NCBI GenBank assembly: GCA_964504565.1
Contig: CAZDEY010000006.1
Location: forward strand, 220,846 to 284,845
DNA length: 64,000 nt
Source of the DNA: Cesiribacter sp964504565
Lineage (GTDB): Bacteria > Bacteroidota > Bacteroidia > Cytophagales > Cyclobacteriaceae
Direction: 5' to 3'
Positions 48,062 to 57,134 of this stretch are shown here, piece by piece. Every line of letters begins with the position of its first letter. The first letter of the stretch is position 1. Below the pieces are notes generated by a model, which was not told the origin of the DNA, did no database searches, and worked only from the letters and a program-made list of their open reading frames with translations. The position numbers were made by a program, and so were the translations under genes.

Positions 48062-48488
48062 TGGCCCGGTATACTAAGTAGTAAAACCTGATTACGTAAA
48101 TAACGAACGGCATCCCCAAGTTAAAAATCATGACCCACAGAAAATCGTCGGAGTAAAATAGCAGGGTGCTGAGAATGAGTAAGCCGCCGTGCAGGTAAAA
48201 TGCCCATAGGCAGGCATCAAGCCGCAGCCGCTGGGTGTATTCGTCTTCTACCTTTAGGCGAGCAAACCCAATAAAAAACAGCGCCAGAATAAGCCCAATG
48301 TAGGCCAGTTCGTTCGTAAAATTTTCGGTTCCGGCAGTAAAGAAATCGGAATCTGAGCGCTGATACAGATCCAGAAAAGCAAATTCGTATTCATAAAAAA
48401 TTACTAAATACGTTACTACCGCACTGGGGAGTAACAACAACCAACCAATTAGCCGGTAGCGGCGGGGCAACAAAATAATTCTAGACAT
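48054..48488 (-). CDS. four-helix membrane protein paired with the XRE regulator
   Basis: This 144-residue protein has four transmembrane segments (YRLIGWLLLLPSAVVTYLVIFY, LAYIGLILALFFIGFARL, FYLHGGLLILSTLLFY and WVMIFNLGMPFVIYVIRFYYLVY) and no catalytic motif. In Bacteroidota and other phyla such proteins commonly precede a small XRE regulator in one transcript; their role is unknown. It is transcribed first, from the promoter at 48511-48541. Confidence 0.8.
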   Translation of the reverse strand: MSRIILLPRRYRLIGWLLLLPSAVVTYLVIFYEYEFAFLDLYQRSDSDFFTAGTENFTNELAYIGLILALFFIGFARLKVEDEYTQRLRLDACLWAFYLHGGLLILSTLLFYSDDFLWVMIFNLGMPFVIYVIRFYYLVYRANA

Positions 48489-48490
48489 AT

Positions 48491-48510
48491 ATGTAAACTT
48501 TACTTTACAT
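48491..48510. promoter_or_regulatory. 20-bp inverted repeat before the XRE operon
   Basis: ATGTAAA (48491-48497) and TTTACAT (48504-48510) are perfect arms around CTTTAC, 2 bases upstream of the start codon. It overlaps the leader, so a bound HTH protein could block transcription or translation. Confidence 0.65.
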
Positions 48511-48541
48511 CAAACGTAAAGCAAAGATTACATAAAGTCAA
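48511..48541 (-). promoter_or_regulatory. promoter of the XRE/membrane protein operon
   Basis: On the minus strand TTG (48539-48541), 20 bases and TACGTTTG (48511-48518) fit the consensus. It is directly next to the 20-bp inverted repeat. Confidence 0.7.
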
Positions 48542-48675
48542 GTAGGCTTTACAAATACTTTATCTTATCTAATGCTACCCTTATACAGGCTATACAACAC
48601 TTTAAGCTATACAAGATAAGTTTGGATATATACTGAAAGTACTTCTATATTATCCTTTTCGATAAAGTGAAAAAG

Positions 48676-48826
48676 CAGATTCCCCTATAGTTCTCTCGAA
48701 CTCGGGGAATGACGGGGTGGAAGTGCTGACTCTCCTTAATATTTATAAGCTAGGTGGTAACGGCAAAACCCGCCCGTCATTCCCTGAATTGGCGCAGCGG
48801 AGCGGAGCTAATTCTAAGGGAATCTG
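48676..48826. repeat. GIY-YIG-flanking palindromic element, copy 1
   Basis: This 151-bp element has ends CAGATTCCC and GGGAATCTG. Inside are a second pair GGGAATGACGGG and CCCGTCATTCCC. Between the inner arms an extra 50-base stretch makes this copy longer than copy 2. No ORF is present. Confidence 0.8.
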
Positions 48827-48940
48827 TTTGTGACTAATACTGCCTAATTATCCCCCCACAATTAAATCTATAATCGAACCTATCAAAGTTTCTAGACATT
48901 TTCTTACCTAATTCGGTTATACCGAGTAAAAGAATGTACT

Positions 48941-49237
48941 ATGAAAGGTGGGTACGTTTATAACCTGACCAATAAAAATAATACCGTACTCTACACCGGC
49001 GTCACCAGTAACCTGCACGCGAGAGTTTGGGAGCACCGCGAAGGTATATATGCTGGATTTACTAAACGTTACAATTGCACCAAGTTGGTTTATTGGGAGT
49101 TTCTTAATGACGTTAAATCGGCCATTCACCGGGAAAAACGGCTCAAGAAGTATACCCGAGCCCAGAAAGAAAAGTTGGTAACCCAACTTAACCCCAGTTG
49201 GACAGATTTATTTGATGCTGTTGAAGATATGCAGTAA
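48941..49237 (+). CDS. GIY-YIG family endonuclease
   Basis: This 98-residue single-domain nuclease has the GIY-YIG motifs GGYVYNLTNKNNTVLYTGVTSNLHARVWEHREG (Y5 region and catalytic Arg). The AIHREKRLKKYTRAQKEKLVTQLNPSWTDL tail is typical of the short stand-alone family. Family members cut DNA and occur often in Bacteroidota as free-standing genes. Here it lies between palindromic elements at 48676-48826 and 49302-49425, so it may act on or move with them. No other gene is in the unit. Confidence 0.9.
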   Translation: MKGGYVYNLTNKNNTVLYTGVTSNLHARVWEHREGIYAGFTKRYNCTKLVYWEFLNDVKSAIHREKRLKKYTRAQKEKLVTQLNPSWTDLFDAVEDMQ

Positions 49238-49301
49238 CGTATATGCTAAGTTGTTATAGCGAAAAATCAACCTTAGACAACTTCAGCCTTTATATAATTA
49301 A

Positions 49302-49425
49302 CAGATTTCCCTAGAGTTCTATCGAACTCGGGGAATGACGGCAAAACCCGCCCGTCATTCCCTGCCTACCGTCAGGCAGGCCTGAATTGGCGCAGCGCAA
49401 GCGGAGCTAATTATAAGGGAATCTG
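49302..49425. repeat. GIY-YIG-flanking palindromic element, copy 2
   Basis: This 124-bp element has CAGATTTCCC at one end and GGGAATCTG at the other. The inner pair is GGGAATGACGG and CCGTCATTCCC, and an extra GCCTGCCTGACGG/CCGTCAGGCAGG-type hairpin is present. It shares the phrase GAATTGGCGCAGCG and GCGGAGCTAATT with copy 1. Confidence 0.8.
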
Positions 49426-49455
49426 GGTATACAATGCAGCGGTGCTAAATTTAAT

Positions 49456-49502
49456 AGATTCCCCTAGGATTCTTAACGCTCCGCTAAATCCGGGTAATGA
49501 CG
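49456..49502. repeat. GIY-YIG-flanking palindromic element, partial copy 3
   Basis: AGATTCCCCTAGGATTCTTA at its start and GGGTAATGACG at its end match the left half of copies 1 and 2. It lies between copy 2 and radA. Confidence 0.6.
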
Positions 49503-49522
49503 TTGAACAAAAAAGCACTTCG

Positions 49523-50905
49523 CTATAACAACCTACCGAATACCTCTTCCAGCTTGGTTACGCCGGTTACTTTTATAGTATACTGCTCGGTTTTAATGCC
49601 CTTTAGGCCGTACTTGCTTACGTAAATTTCTTCAAACCCTAGCTTGTCGGCCTCGCTAATGCGGTTTTCCATACGGTTAACGGCCCGTACCTCGCCACCC
49701 AGGCCTACCTCACCGGCAAAGGCTATACGGCTATTTACCGGCACATCTTTCAGCGAAGAAATAAGCGAAGCGCATACGGCCAAATCAATTGCCGGATCTT
49801 CTACTTTAATGCCGCCCGCAATATTCAGGAATACATCGTGCACGCCTAAGCGGAAGCCGCCGCGCTTTTCCAGCACGGCCAGCAGCATTTGCAGGCGTTT
49901 GGCATCGTAGCCGGTGCTGCTTCGTTGCGGGGTACCGTATGTGGCCGGGCTTACCAAACTCTGAATTTCAATCAGCAGTGGGCGATTGCCCTCCAGCGTA
50001 GCGCCAATGGTAACGCCGCCTACTTCTTCCTCGCGCTGGCTAATTAGTATTTCGCTAGGGTTGCTTACCTGCCGCAGGCCGTCGCCCATCATTTCGTAAA
50101 TACCAATTTCGCTGGTAGAACCAAAGCGGTTTTTGGTGGTGCGCAGTATACGGTAACTCATATGGCGGTCGCCCTCAAACTGCAGTACCGTATCTACCAT
50201 ATGCTCCAGCACCTTAGGGCCCGCCAGTGAGCCTTCTTTAGTAATATGCCCAATTAAGAAAACCGGAACCTGGGTTTCTTTGGCAAACTTCATTACCTCG
50301 CCGGTACTTTCGCGCACCTGGCTCACGCTGCCCGCCGCCGACTCTACCCTACTGGTTTGCAGGGTTTGTATAGAATCCAAAATAACCATTTGGGGCTGTA
50401 GTTCCTTAATTTGGGTAAAGATATTTTCCAGATTAGTTTCGGGCAGAATGTAGCAGTTTTCGCTATTGGTAGCCATACGGTCGGCGCGCATTTTAATCTG
50501 CTGCTCGCTTTCTTCGCCGCTTACATAGAGCACCTTTACACCGGCTAAAGAAGTAGCAATTTGCAGCATTAAAGTACTTTTACCAATGCCCGGTTCGCCC
50601 CCAATAAGTACCAGCGAGCCCGGCACTATGCCGCCGCCCAGTACACGATTAAGTTCGCCATCGTTAGTAATATAGCGTTGCTGTTTGCTGAAGGTAATAT
50701 TGGGTAGCGCCTGGGGTTGGGTACTGCGGCTATAGGTGCTACCGGTGCCGGTATCGCGCCAGGTTTGGGTGGGTTTATCGGTACTCTTCTGAACTACTTC
50801 TTCTACGTAAGTATTCCATTTATGACAAGAGGGGCATTTGCCAATCCATTTTGGTGACTGCGCCCCACATTCCTGACAGAAATAGCTGGTTTTTACTTTA
50901 GCCAA
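49523..50905 (-). CDS. radA: RadA, DNA repair ATPase
   Basis: This 460-residue protein has an N-terminal C4 zinc finger (CQECGAQSPKWIGKCPSC, residues 10-27), then a RecA-like ATPase with Walker A GGEPGIGKSTL near residue 100 and the family motif TTKNRFG near residue 258. A C-terminal Lon-like domain follows (DLAVCASLISS and AFAGEVGLGGEVRAV). RadA promotes branch migration in recombination. No ATG is in frame at the start; TTG at 50905 is the best choice because a stop precedes it. Confidence 0.95.
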   Translation of the reverse strand: MAKVKTSYFCQECGAQSPKWIGKCPSCHKWNTYVEEVVQKSTDKPTQTWRDTGTGSTYSRSTQPQALPNITFSKQQRYITNDGELNRVLGGGIVPGSLVLIGGEPGIGKSTLMLQIATSLAGVKVLYVSGEESEQQIKMRADRMATNSENCYILPETNLENIFTQIKELQPQMVILDSIQTLQTSRVESAAGSVSQVRESTGEVMKFAKETQVPVFLIGHITKEGSLAGPKVLEHMVDTVLQFEGDRHMSYRILRTTKNRFGSTSEIGIYEMMGDGLRQVSNPSEILISQREEEVGGVTIGATLEGNRPLLIEIQSLVSPATYGTPQRSSTGYDAKRLQMLLAVLEKRGGFRLGVHDVFLNIAGGIKVEDPAIDLAVCASLISSLKDVPVNSRIAFAGEVGLGGEVRAVNRMENRISEADKLGFEEIYVSKYGLKGIKTEQYTIKVTGVTKLEEVFGRLL

Positions 50906-50982
50906 TACGCTTTTGTTTAATGCAATAAACCTATCTCAAATCTTCTTCCTAAACAAAAAACGGCCGGTATTAGTGCAAAAAA

Positions 50983-51002
50983 AGGCACCCAATCAGGTGC
51001 CT
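50983..51002 (-). terminator. terminator after the L,D-transpeptidase gene
   Basis: AGGCACC (50983-50989) pairs with GGTGCCT (50996-51002) with a 6-base loop; on the minus strand it is followed by seven Ts. Confidence 0.88.
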
Positions 51003-51032
51003 CTTAGTAGGTAGTTAAAGTTGGAAATGGAA

Positions 51033-52745
51033 TTAGTTAGTGGCTACGTAGCGGTCCAGCTGGCGCATTTGCTTGGCGTCGTAGCCGTATATGTCTTTGG
51101 CAAAAGTTACCCGGCCACTCTCCTCGTCAACCCAGGCGGTGCGGTAATCTATTCGCACCGGTACTTTCTTAGTTAAGCGCACATTTTCCGGGCTCGGCTG
51201 GTGCATCATTCCTTCAACCTCTTCGCGGCTTAACCCTTGGTCTTGTAACAGATAGTAAGCTAAATCTACTGGTTTTTCTACTCTTATACAACCATGACTA
51301 AAATCGCGTTCGGCCCGTTCGAATAAAGATTCGGTGGGGGTATCGTGCAGGTATATATTCATGCTGTTAGGAAAGATGAATTTGACTGTACCCAAGGCAT
51401 TACCTGGGCCGGGCTGCTGCACAAAACGGTAAGGAAAGTTTTCCGTATCTACCGAATTCCAGTCAATGCTGTAAGCATTTAATTCCGGGGCGTTCTCATC
51501 CCACCCTTGGTAAGCCTTAAAATTACGGCTGCGTAAATAGCCGGGGTTCTTTTTTAAAATTGGCAGGATTTCTCCCGTAGCTATGCTATTTGGTACGGTC
51601 CAGGTAGGGCTAAACGAAATATACTCCATGGAATCAGTAAAAACCGGGGTAGTATTTTCGTAAGCCGTACCTACAATTACCTTCATAGGCATGGCAATTT
51701 CACCGCCCTCGTATACGTACATCATAAACTGAGGAATATTTACCACAATATGGCGGCCTTCCATTTTTTCCGAGAACCAACGTAGGCGTTCCAAGTTCAA
51801 CTGGATCTGATCAATACGTTTTTGCAGCGACATATTGAGCATACTAAGCGTATTGCCCCCTACTACACCATCAGGCTCCAATCCGTTAGTGGTTTGATAG
51901 AATTTTACTGCCTTGTATAAGGTGCTATCGTATACTACCCCTGTGGTATCAATTTTATCGGTCAGGTAGCCATCGGAGGCCAGGCGCCGCTTTAAGGTAG
52001 CTACGTACTGAGTGCTATCGCCAACTTCCAACTTTATATCGGCCGGCAGTTCGGGCCACTCGCCCCGGGTATTCAGCATATCCTGATAGCGCTTCAGGGC
52101 TTTCTTAAGCAAAGCATACTGAGGGTCCTGAGGTTTTAGTTCTTCTAAAGATTCGGTTATGGCATTGTCGTCAAGTGCCTGGGTTAGTACCTTGCCCAAG
52201 TCGCGCTCTTTAAGCTTAATTTTCCAGAGTTCATCGTAGCGGCTAGGGTCAACGCGGCCGTGCATAAGGTCGGAGGCATACTTTAAATAAGCTGCAGTAA
52301 ACTCCCGATCCAGCCTGGCCACTTCTTTAATTCCGTTATCGGCGGCATGGTCGCTTTCTAGCTTCTGCACAAGTTCGGTAAGTTCCTGGTAACGGTATTC
52401 AGCCGGATTAAGACCTTCAGCCGGGGCGGCTTCTAAAGCTTTTAGAAAATCACGAGCATTCTCGGTTATGCCGTCTTCATTTACCCAGCCCGGTTCGTAG
52501 TTATTGTTTCTATAGAAGTCTTTAAGCTCATCGGCTCGGAGGCGGGCTAGCTGTAGGTCCTGCAATTCTTTTCCTATCTGGATGCTATCCAGCATATCTT
52601 CGCTAATGGTAGCTCTTACTTCCTCTACTGAGTAGTCGTCGTTGCCAAAGTAGCCTTTATTTTTATCGCCGGAGCTACAAGCAAGCGTTGCCAGTAGCAC
52701 CGTGCCGGTCAGTAAATAACCAGCTTGTTTAATTATCAAATTCAT
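51033..52745 (-). CDS. YcbB-type L,D-transpeptidase lipoprotein
   Basis: This 570-residue enzyme makes 3-3 cross-links in peptidoglycan. It has a lipobox (LLATLAC near residue 19), a helical N-terminal region, and a peptidoglycan-binding-like domain (about 240-310, RLASDGYLTDKIDTTGVVYDSTLYKAVKFYQTTNGLEPDGVVGGNTL). The YkuD catalytic domain has HDTPTESLFERAERDFSHGCIRVEKP, where the second His and the Cys are catalytic. Start at 52745 (MNLIIKQ) is chosen over 52829 because a signal peptide follows directly. It stands alone with a terminator. Confidence 0.9.
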   Translation of the reverse strand: MNLIIKQAGYLLTGTVLLATLACSSGDKNKGYFGNDDYSVEEVRATISEDMLDSIQIGKELQDLQLARLRADELKDFYRNNNYEPGWVNEDGITENARDFLKALEAAPAEGLNPAEYRYQELTELVQKLESDHAADNGIKEVARLDREFTAAYLKYASDLMHGRVDPSRYDELWKIKLKERDLGKVLTQALDDNAITESLEELKPQDPQYALLKKALKRYQDMLNTRGEWPELPADIKLEVGDSTQYVATLKRRLASDGYLTDKIDTTGVVYDSTLYKAVKFYQTTNGLEPDGVVGGNTLSMLNMSLQKRIDQIQLNLERLRWFSEKMEGRHIVVNIPQFMMYVYEGGEIAMPMKVIVGTAYENTTPVFTDSMEYISFSPTWTVPNSIATGEILPILKKNPGYLRSRNFKAYQGWDENAPELNAYSIDWNSVDTENFPYRFVQQPGPGNALGTVKFIFPNSMNIYLHDTPTESLFERAERDFSHGCIRVEKPVDLAYYLLQDQGLSREEVEGMMHQPSPENVRLTKKVPVRIDYRTAWVDEESGRVTFAKDIYGYDAKQMRQLDRYVATN

Positions 52746-53030
52746 GTTGTAATTGATTGGTAGTTTCAGCCCTATAATTGCCGGAGTAGCAACTTGGCTG
52801 CAACGGTGTTTGCAGTTACCAATACGCACAATCAGCGGCTGGGGTTACTACGCTGGCAACAGTTAAGGATTACTTGGCTACGAATAGGCCGTATTCAGGA
52901 TGTAAATGTACCGTAGGCTTTAATTCTGGTAGAAATACCAAGTAACGGGCAGGCTAAGGTAACGCTTATTTAGCTGAAGGAAGCTTTGTCTGATTATTCT
53001 TCGATCAAGCTAAGTAGAACTCCATAAAAA
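52746..53030. other. 285-bp intergenic region upstream of the L,D-transpeptidase
   Basis: It must hold the promoter of the transpeptidase gene on the minus strand, but no clear TAnnTTTG box was seen. No ORF or repeat was recognised. The atpG terminator follows at 53031. Confidence 0.45.
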
Positions 53031-53057
53031 AAGCCCGTAGCTAACTGCTCCGGGCTT
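53031..53057 (-). terminator. terminator after atpG
   Basis: AAGCCCG (53031-53037) pairs with CGGGCTT (53051-53057), and on the minus strand a T-run follows. It ends the atp transcript at 53,077. Confidence 0.88.
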
Positions 53058-53076
53058 AACATTAATATAAAATCTT

Positions 53077-53958
53077 TTATTCGGAGGCCAGTGCCTCAGC
53101 TCCACCTACAATCTCCAGAATCTCTTTGGTAATTGCGGCCTGACGGGTACGGTTATACATCAATTTCAGATCTTTAAGCAGCTCACCGGCATTGTCGGTT
53201 GCTTTGTCCATAGCGGTCATACGCGCGCCGTGTTCCGAAGCGTTCGACTCAAGGAGCATTTTGTAGAACTGCACCTTAATTGATTTAGGTATAAGCTCGG
53301 TTACAATTTCTTCCTTAGAAGGCTCAAAAATGTAATCGATACTAGTAGCAGTGGCTTCTTCTTCAGTCTGTTCGGCCGGTTCAATCGGAAGTAGCTGATT
53401 AGCCCTTACAATCTGGGTAGCCACGTTCTTAAATTCGTTGTACACTACTACAACCTTATCGTACTCACCGGCGGCAAAGCTGTTCATGGCAAACTCGGCT
53501 GCCTCACGAGCATTTTCAAAGGTAAGGCGACTAAATATATCGCCAAAGCCCTGCTTAACCGCCAGTTCGCGGCGCTTATAGTAGTCAGCGGCTTTTTTAC
53601 CAACCGGCATCACGGTTAAGTTGCCTGAAGCAACGTACTCGCGGTACTCCCCTTCTACCAACAATCTAACCTGACGGAAAATATTGGTATTGAAAGCCCC
53701 GCACAACCCACGGTCCGAAGTTACCGGAATAATAAGTACCCGGTTAACCGGACGAACCTCAGCGTAGGGGCTGTTAGCCTCGCTGCTGCTTACATTCTGC
53801 AGAATTTCGTTCAGCTTTTGCGCGTAAGGCCGCATTTGCATAATAGCATCCTGAGCCCGGCGCAATTTAGCCGCCGCCACCATTTTCATGGCTTTAGTTA
53901 TTTGCTGCGTTGAGCTTACCGAGGCTATGCGGTTCTTTACTTCCTTTAAATTTGGCAT
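53077..53958 (-). CDS. atpG: ATP synthase F1 gamma subunit
   Basis: This 293-residue central-stalk subunit has the N-terminal helix NLKEVKNRIASVSSTQQITKAMKMVAAAKLRRAQ and the C-terminal helix RMTAMDKATDNAGELLKDLKLMYNRTRQAAITKEILEIVGGAEAL. These are the conserved coiled-coil parts that rotate in F1. An insert (EPAEQTEEEATATSIDYIFEP, about 195-217) is a Bacteroidota feature. It is last in the run and follows atpA. Confidence 0.97.
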   Translation of the reverse strand: MPNLKEVKNRIASVSSTQQITKAMKMVAAAKLRRAQDAIMQMRPYAQKLNEILQNVSSSEANSPYAEVRPVNRVLIIPVTSDRGLCGAFNTNIFRQVRLLVEGEYREYVASGNLTVMPVGKKAADYYKRRELAVKQGFGDIFSRLTFENAREAAEFAMNSFAAGEYDKVVVVYNEFKNVATQIVRANQLLPIEPAEQTEEEATATSIDYIFEPSKEEIVTELIPKSIKVQFYKMLLESNASEHGARMTAMDKATDNAGELLKDLKLMYNRTRQAAITKEILEIVGGAEALASE

Positions 53959-54033
53959 GCTTGCGTATGCTACTAATGAAATCCTGAGTTTATCTCAGAA
54001 TCTGTATACTATTAACCTATACTCTTTAATTGC

Positions 54034-55614
54034 CTACTTGGCGTAACGGCCGGCTAGTTCTTTAGCAACCTGAGCCAGCGTATCAGTAATTTCATCGCTA
54101 TACTTACCATCGCGAATGGCATCTAGCGTACCGCTGTGCTGAGCATCAAGTAAGGTTAGGTACTCCTTCTCAAATTCTTTCACCCGCTCAACCGGCACTT
54201 TATCCATATAGCCTTTGGTAGAAGCAAAGATAATCGCTACCTGGTCTTCAACTGATACCGGAGAGTACTGGGCCTGCTTAAGAATTTCCAGGTTACGACG
54301 GCCCCGCTCAATGGTACGCTTAGTAGCCGCATCAAGGTCGGAACCAAACTTGGCAAATGCCTCTAGTTCGCGGAACTGAGCCTGGTCCAGCTTAAGCGTA
54401 CCGGCAACTTTTTTCATAGGCTTAATCTGGGCCGAACCACCTACGCGGCTTACCGAGATACCTACGTTAATTGCCGGGCGAATACCGGAGTTGAAAAGGT
54501 TAGTCTCCAGGAATATCTGACCGTCGGTAATGGAAATTACGTTGGTTGGAATATACGCCGAAACGTCACCGGCTTGGGTTTCAATGATAGGAAGTGCCGT
54601 TAGTGAACCACCACCTTTAACCATATGCTTAATGCTTTCTGGAAGGTCGTTCATTTCAGAAGCAATTTTATCGCTACCGTTTACTTTTGCAGCGCGCTCT
54701 AATAAGCGGCTGTGTAGGTAGAATACGTCACCAGGGTAAGCCTCACGGCCGGGAGGACGACGAAGAAGTAGCGAAACCTCGCGGTATGCAACGGCCTGCT
54801 TAGAAAGGTCATCGTAAATTACCAGCGCCGGACGGCCCGTATCGCGGAAGAACTCACCGATAGCCGCACCGGTAAACGGAGCAAAGAACTGCATTGGCGA
54901 TGGATCGGCCGCAGTAGAAGCTACTACGGTAGTGTAATCCATAGCGCCACCTTTTTCAAGGGCGGCAACTACCTGAGCAACCGTTGATGCTTTTTGTCCA
55001 CAGGCAACGTAGATACAGTAAACCGGCTCGCCTTTCTCGTAGAACTCGCGCTGGTTCAGAATAGTATCAATAGCTACGGCAGTTTTACCAGTCTGGCGGT
55101 CACCAATAATAAGTTCACGCTGTCCCCGGCCAATCGGAATCATAGAGTCGATTGCCTTGATACCAGTTTGAAGTGGCTCGTTTACCGGCTGGCGGTAAAT
55201 CACACCCGGAGCTTTACGCTCAATAGGCATATCGTACAGCTCGCCTTCAACCGGGCCTTTACCGTCAATTGGTTCGGCCAGGGTATTAACCACGCGGCCA
55301 ACTAAGCCTTCTCCAACTTTAATTGAGGCAATTTTGCCAGTACGCTTTACCGTATCTCCTTCCCGAATATTGCTGAACTCACCTAAAAGTACGGCACCAA
55401 CATTATCTTCCTCCAGGTTAAGTACCATGCCGGTAACGTTACCCGGAAATTCCAGTAGTTCACCGGACTGGGCCTTGGTTAGGCCGTAAATACGGGCAAC
55501 ACCGTCACCTACCTGAAGTACGGTACCTACTTCTTCCAATTCAGCTTCGGTACGGAAGCCGGAAAGTTGTTCACGTAATATTGCGGAAACTTCGTCTGGT
55601 CTTACTTCTGCCAT
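54034..55614 (-). CDS. atpA: ATP synthase F1 alpha subunit
   Basis: This 526-residue subunit has the Walker A loop GDRQTGKTAVAID (about residue 172), the alpha signature PAINVGISVSRVGGSAQ and a C-terminal helical domain. It sits between atpH and atpG. The beta and epsilon genes (atpD, atpC) are not in this window, which fits the separate loci of many Bacteroidota. The 53 bases before its start contain no gene. Confidence 0.98.
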   Translation of the reverse strand: MAEVRPDEVSAILREQLSGFRTEAELEEVGTVLQVGDGVARIYGLTKAQSGELLEFPGNVTGMVLNLEEDNVGAVLLGEFSNIREGDTVKRTGKIASIKVGEGLVGRVVNTLAEPIDGKGPVEGELYDMPIERKAPGVIYRQPVNEPLQTGIKAIDSMIPIGRGQRELIIGDRQTGKTAVAIDTILNQREFYEKGEPVYCIYVACGQKASTVAQVVAALEKGGAMDYTTVVASTAADPSPMQFFAPFTGAAIGEFFRDTGRPALVIYDDLSKQAVAYREVSLLLRRPPGREAYPGDVFYLHSRLLERAAKVNGSDKIASEMNDLPESIKHMVKGGGSLTALPIIETQAGDVSAYIPTNVISITDGQIFLETNLFNSGIRPAINVGISVSRVGGSAQIKPMKKVAGTLKLDQAQFRELEAFAKFGSDLDAATKRTIERGRRNLEILKQAQYSPVSVEDQVAIIFASTKGYMDKVPVERVKEFEKEYLTLLDAQHSGTLDAIRDGKYSDEITDTLAQVAKELAGRYAK

Positions 55615-55669
55615 GACAGCTTTGTTTTAAGTATTAATTAGCGGATTAAGCGTTAAAGCCTATTCCGGT

Positions 55670-56227
55670 TTAAATTTCTTTAACGTATTGGTTTTTGGTA
55701 AGCTCAGCCTCAAGCTCGGTAAGCTTGCTGCTTAAGCTCTCATCAATCTGGCGGTCGCCCACCCGTAGTACGTAGCCACCAATTAAGCTACGGTCTATTT
55801 TTTCTTTAAGCTCTACCTGGTTACCGGTAATGTTGGCAACAATCTGGCGAAACTGACTACGCAGTTCATCGGTAAGCGGCATGGTTGTAGTAACCTCGGC
55901 CTGGCTAATACCTTTGTACGCGCGGTACTGCTGCATAAACTCGTTAGCCACTGAAACCAGAATAGGCTCCCGGTTTTTGCGGCTAATTATTTTAAAGAAC
56001 TCCATAGAAAGTCGGGTCATTTTACTGCCGAACAATTTCTGAAGTATAGTTTGCTTCTTATCGCTATTAACTATTGGGTTTTTAAGAAGAAGCTCAAATT
56101 CACGACTTTCCTTGGCCGTATCCTGCAGCAGCTTCATATCCTGCTGAACAGCTTCCAGCTCGCCCCGTTCGTTGGCTAGTTCCAGTAGCGACTTTGCGTA
56201 ACGCGATGCAACTCTGCTATCTGACAT
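55670..56227 (-). CDS. atpH: ATP synthase F1 delta subunit
   Basis: This 185-residue peripheral-stalk subunit has an N-terminal helical domain (VASRYAKSLLELANERGELEAVQQDMKLL) and a C-terminal part with VELKEKIDRSLIGGYVLRVGDRQIDESL. It links F1 alpha to subunit b. It starts 5 bases after atpF ends. Confidence 0.95.
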   Translation of the reverse strand: MSDSRVASRYAKSLLELANERGELEAVQQDMKLLQDTAKESREFELLLKNPIVNSDKKQTILQKLFGSKMTRLSMEFFKIISRKNREPILVSVANEFMQQYRAYKGISQAEVTTTMPLTDELRSQFRQIVANITGNQVELKEKIDRSLIGGYVLRVGDRQIDESLSSKLTELEAELTKNQYVKEI

Positions 56228-56232
56228 CCTTC

Positions 56233-56727
56233 TTAATTTACGTTTACTTCCCGTACGTAATTTTCAACTAAAGCCTGCTGGGCCTGCGGGTTAGTAAGCT
56301 CGTGGCGAAGTAGCTTCTCAGCAATTTCTACTGAAAGCTCGGCCACCTTTTGCTTAACCTCGGCCATGGCCGCTTGCTTTTCATTATTGATAGCCAGGCG
56401 GGCATCTTCTAGCTGGCGGGTAGCCTGCTTTTGGGCTTCAGCCTTGGCTTCCTCAATCATACGCTTGCCGGCTTCGTTAGCTTCGCGAATAATCTTTTCA
56501 CGCTCGGCTCGGGCTTCGTCCAGAAGTTTTTCGTTCTCGTTCTTCAGGTTAGCCATTTCGGTCTTAGCGTTCTCAGCCGCCCGAATGCTCTCCTCAATAA
56601 AATCCTCGCGCTGGCGCAAGCCTTCCATTATAGGCTTCCAGGCTACACTACGAAGAATTAACAGAACAATGATAAACGTTATGGCCGTCCAGACAATAAG
56701 ACCAATACCGGGGTTAACTAATTCCAT
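56233..56727 (-). CDS. atpF: ATP synthase F0 b subunit
   Basis: This 164-residue stator subunit has one N-terminal membrane helix (GIGLIVWTAITFIIVLLILRSVAW) and a long charged helix, with ERIIREANEAGKRMIEEAKAEAQKQATRQLEDARLAI. It forms the peripheral stalk dimer. It lies between atpE and atpH; 113 bases separate it from atpE. Confidence 0.95.
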   Translation of the reverse strand: MELVNPGIGLIVWTAITFIIVLLILRSVAWKPIMEGLRQREDFIEESIRAAENAKTEMANLKNENEKLLDEARAEREKIIREANEAGKRMIEEAKAEAQKQATRQLEDARLAINNEKQAAMAEVKQKVAELSVEIAEKLLRHELTNPQAQQALVENYVREVNVN

Positions 56728-56840
56728 GATTTTCTAAAAGGGGTTAGAAATCGTTTTTCCTTTAGTTTCTTTTCTCTCTCGCTATTCAAGAAGAAGTAAA
56801 AACCGGCCCCACCCTAGCGGTAGTAGCCGGTAGTTTTTCT

Positions 56841-57095
56841 TTAGATCGCAGCTACGTTAAGTGCAATAAGCAGACATACTACCACACCGAAAAGGGCAAC
56901 ACCCTCAATAAGTGCAGCAGCAATAATCATTGCAGTCTGGATACGGCCACCAGCCTCGGGCTGACGAGCGATTGATTCCATAGCCTGACCACCGATGCGG
57001 CCGATACCTAAACCAGCGCCTAACGCAACTAGTCCAGCACCAATACCAGCGCCCATTACGGCAAGTCCTACGTTCAATAAAATAGCGAACAACAT
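56841..57095 (-). CDS. atpE: ATP synthase F0 c subunit
   Basis: This 84-residue hairpin subunit of two helices has the loop GRIGGQAMESIARQPEAGG and ion-carrying Glu64 in AAALIEGVALFG. The residue after Glu is Gly, not Ser/Thr, and the first helix lacks the Na-type Gln, so a proton-driven ring is likely. It is 39 bases downstream of atpB in transcription order. Confidence 0.97.
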   Translation of the reverse strand: MLFAILLNVGLAVMGAGIGAGLVALGAGLGIGRIGGQAMESIARQPEAGGRIQTAMIIAAALIEGVALFGVVVCLLIALNVAAI

Positions 57096-57134
57096 AGTAA
57101 ATTGATTATAAATAAAAGAAAAACAGTTTCTGGT

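Noticed and set aside
48917..49186. 89-codon minus-strand ORF opposite the GIY-YIG gene
   Set aside because: The plus-strand GIY-YIG protein has clear family motifs; the antisense frame has none.
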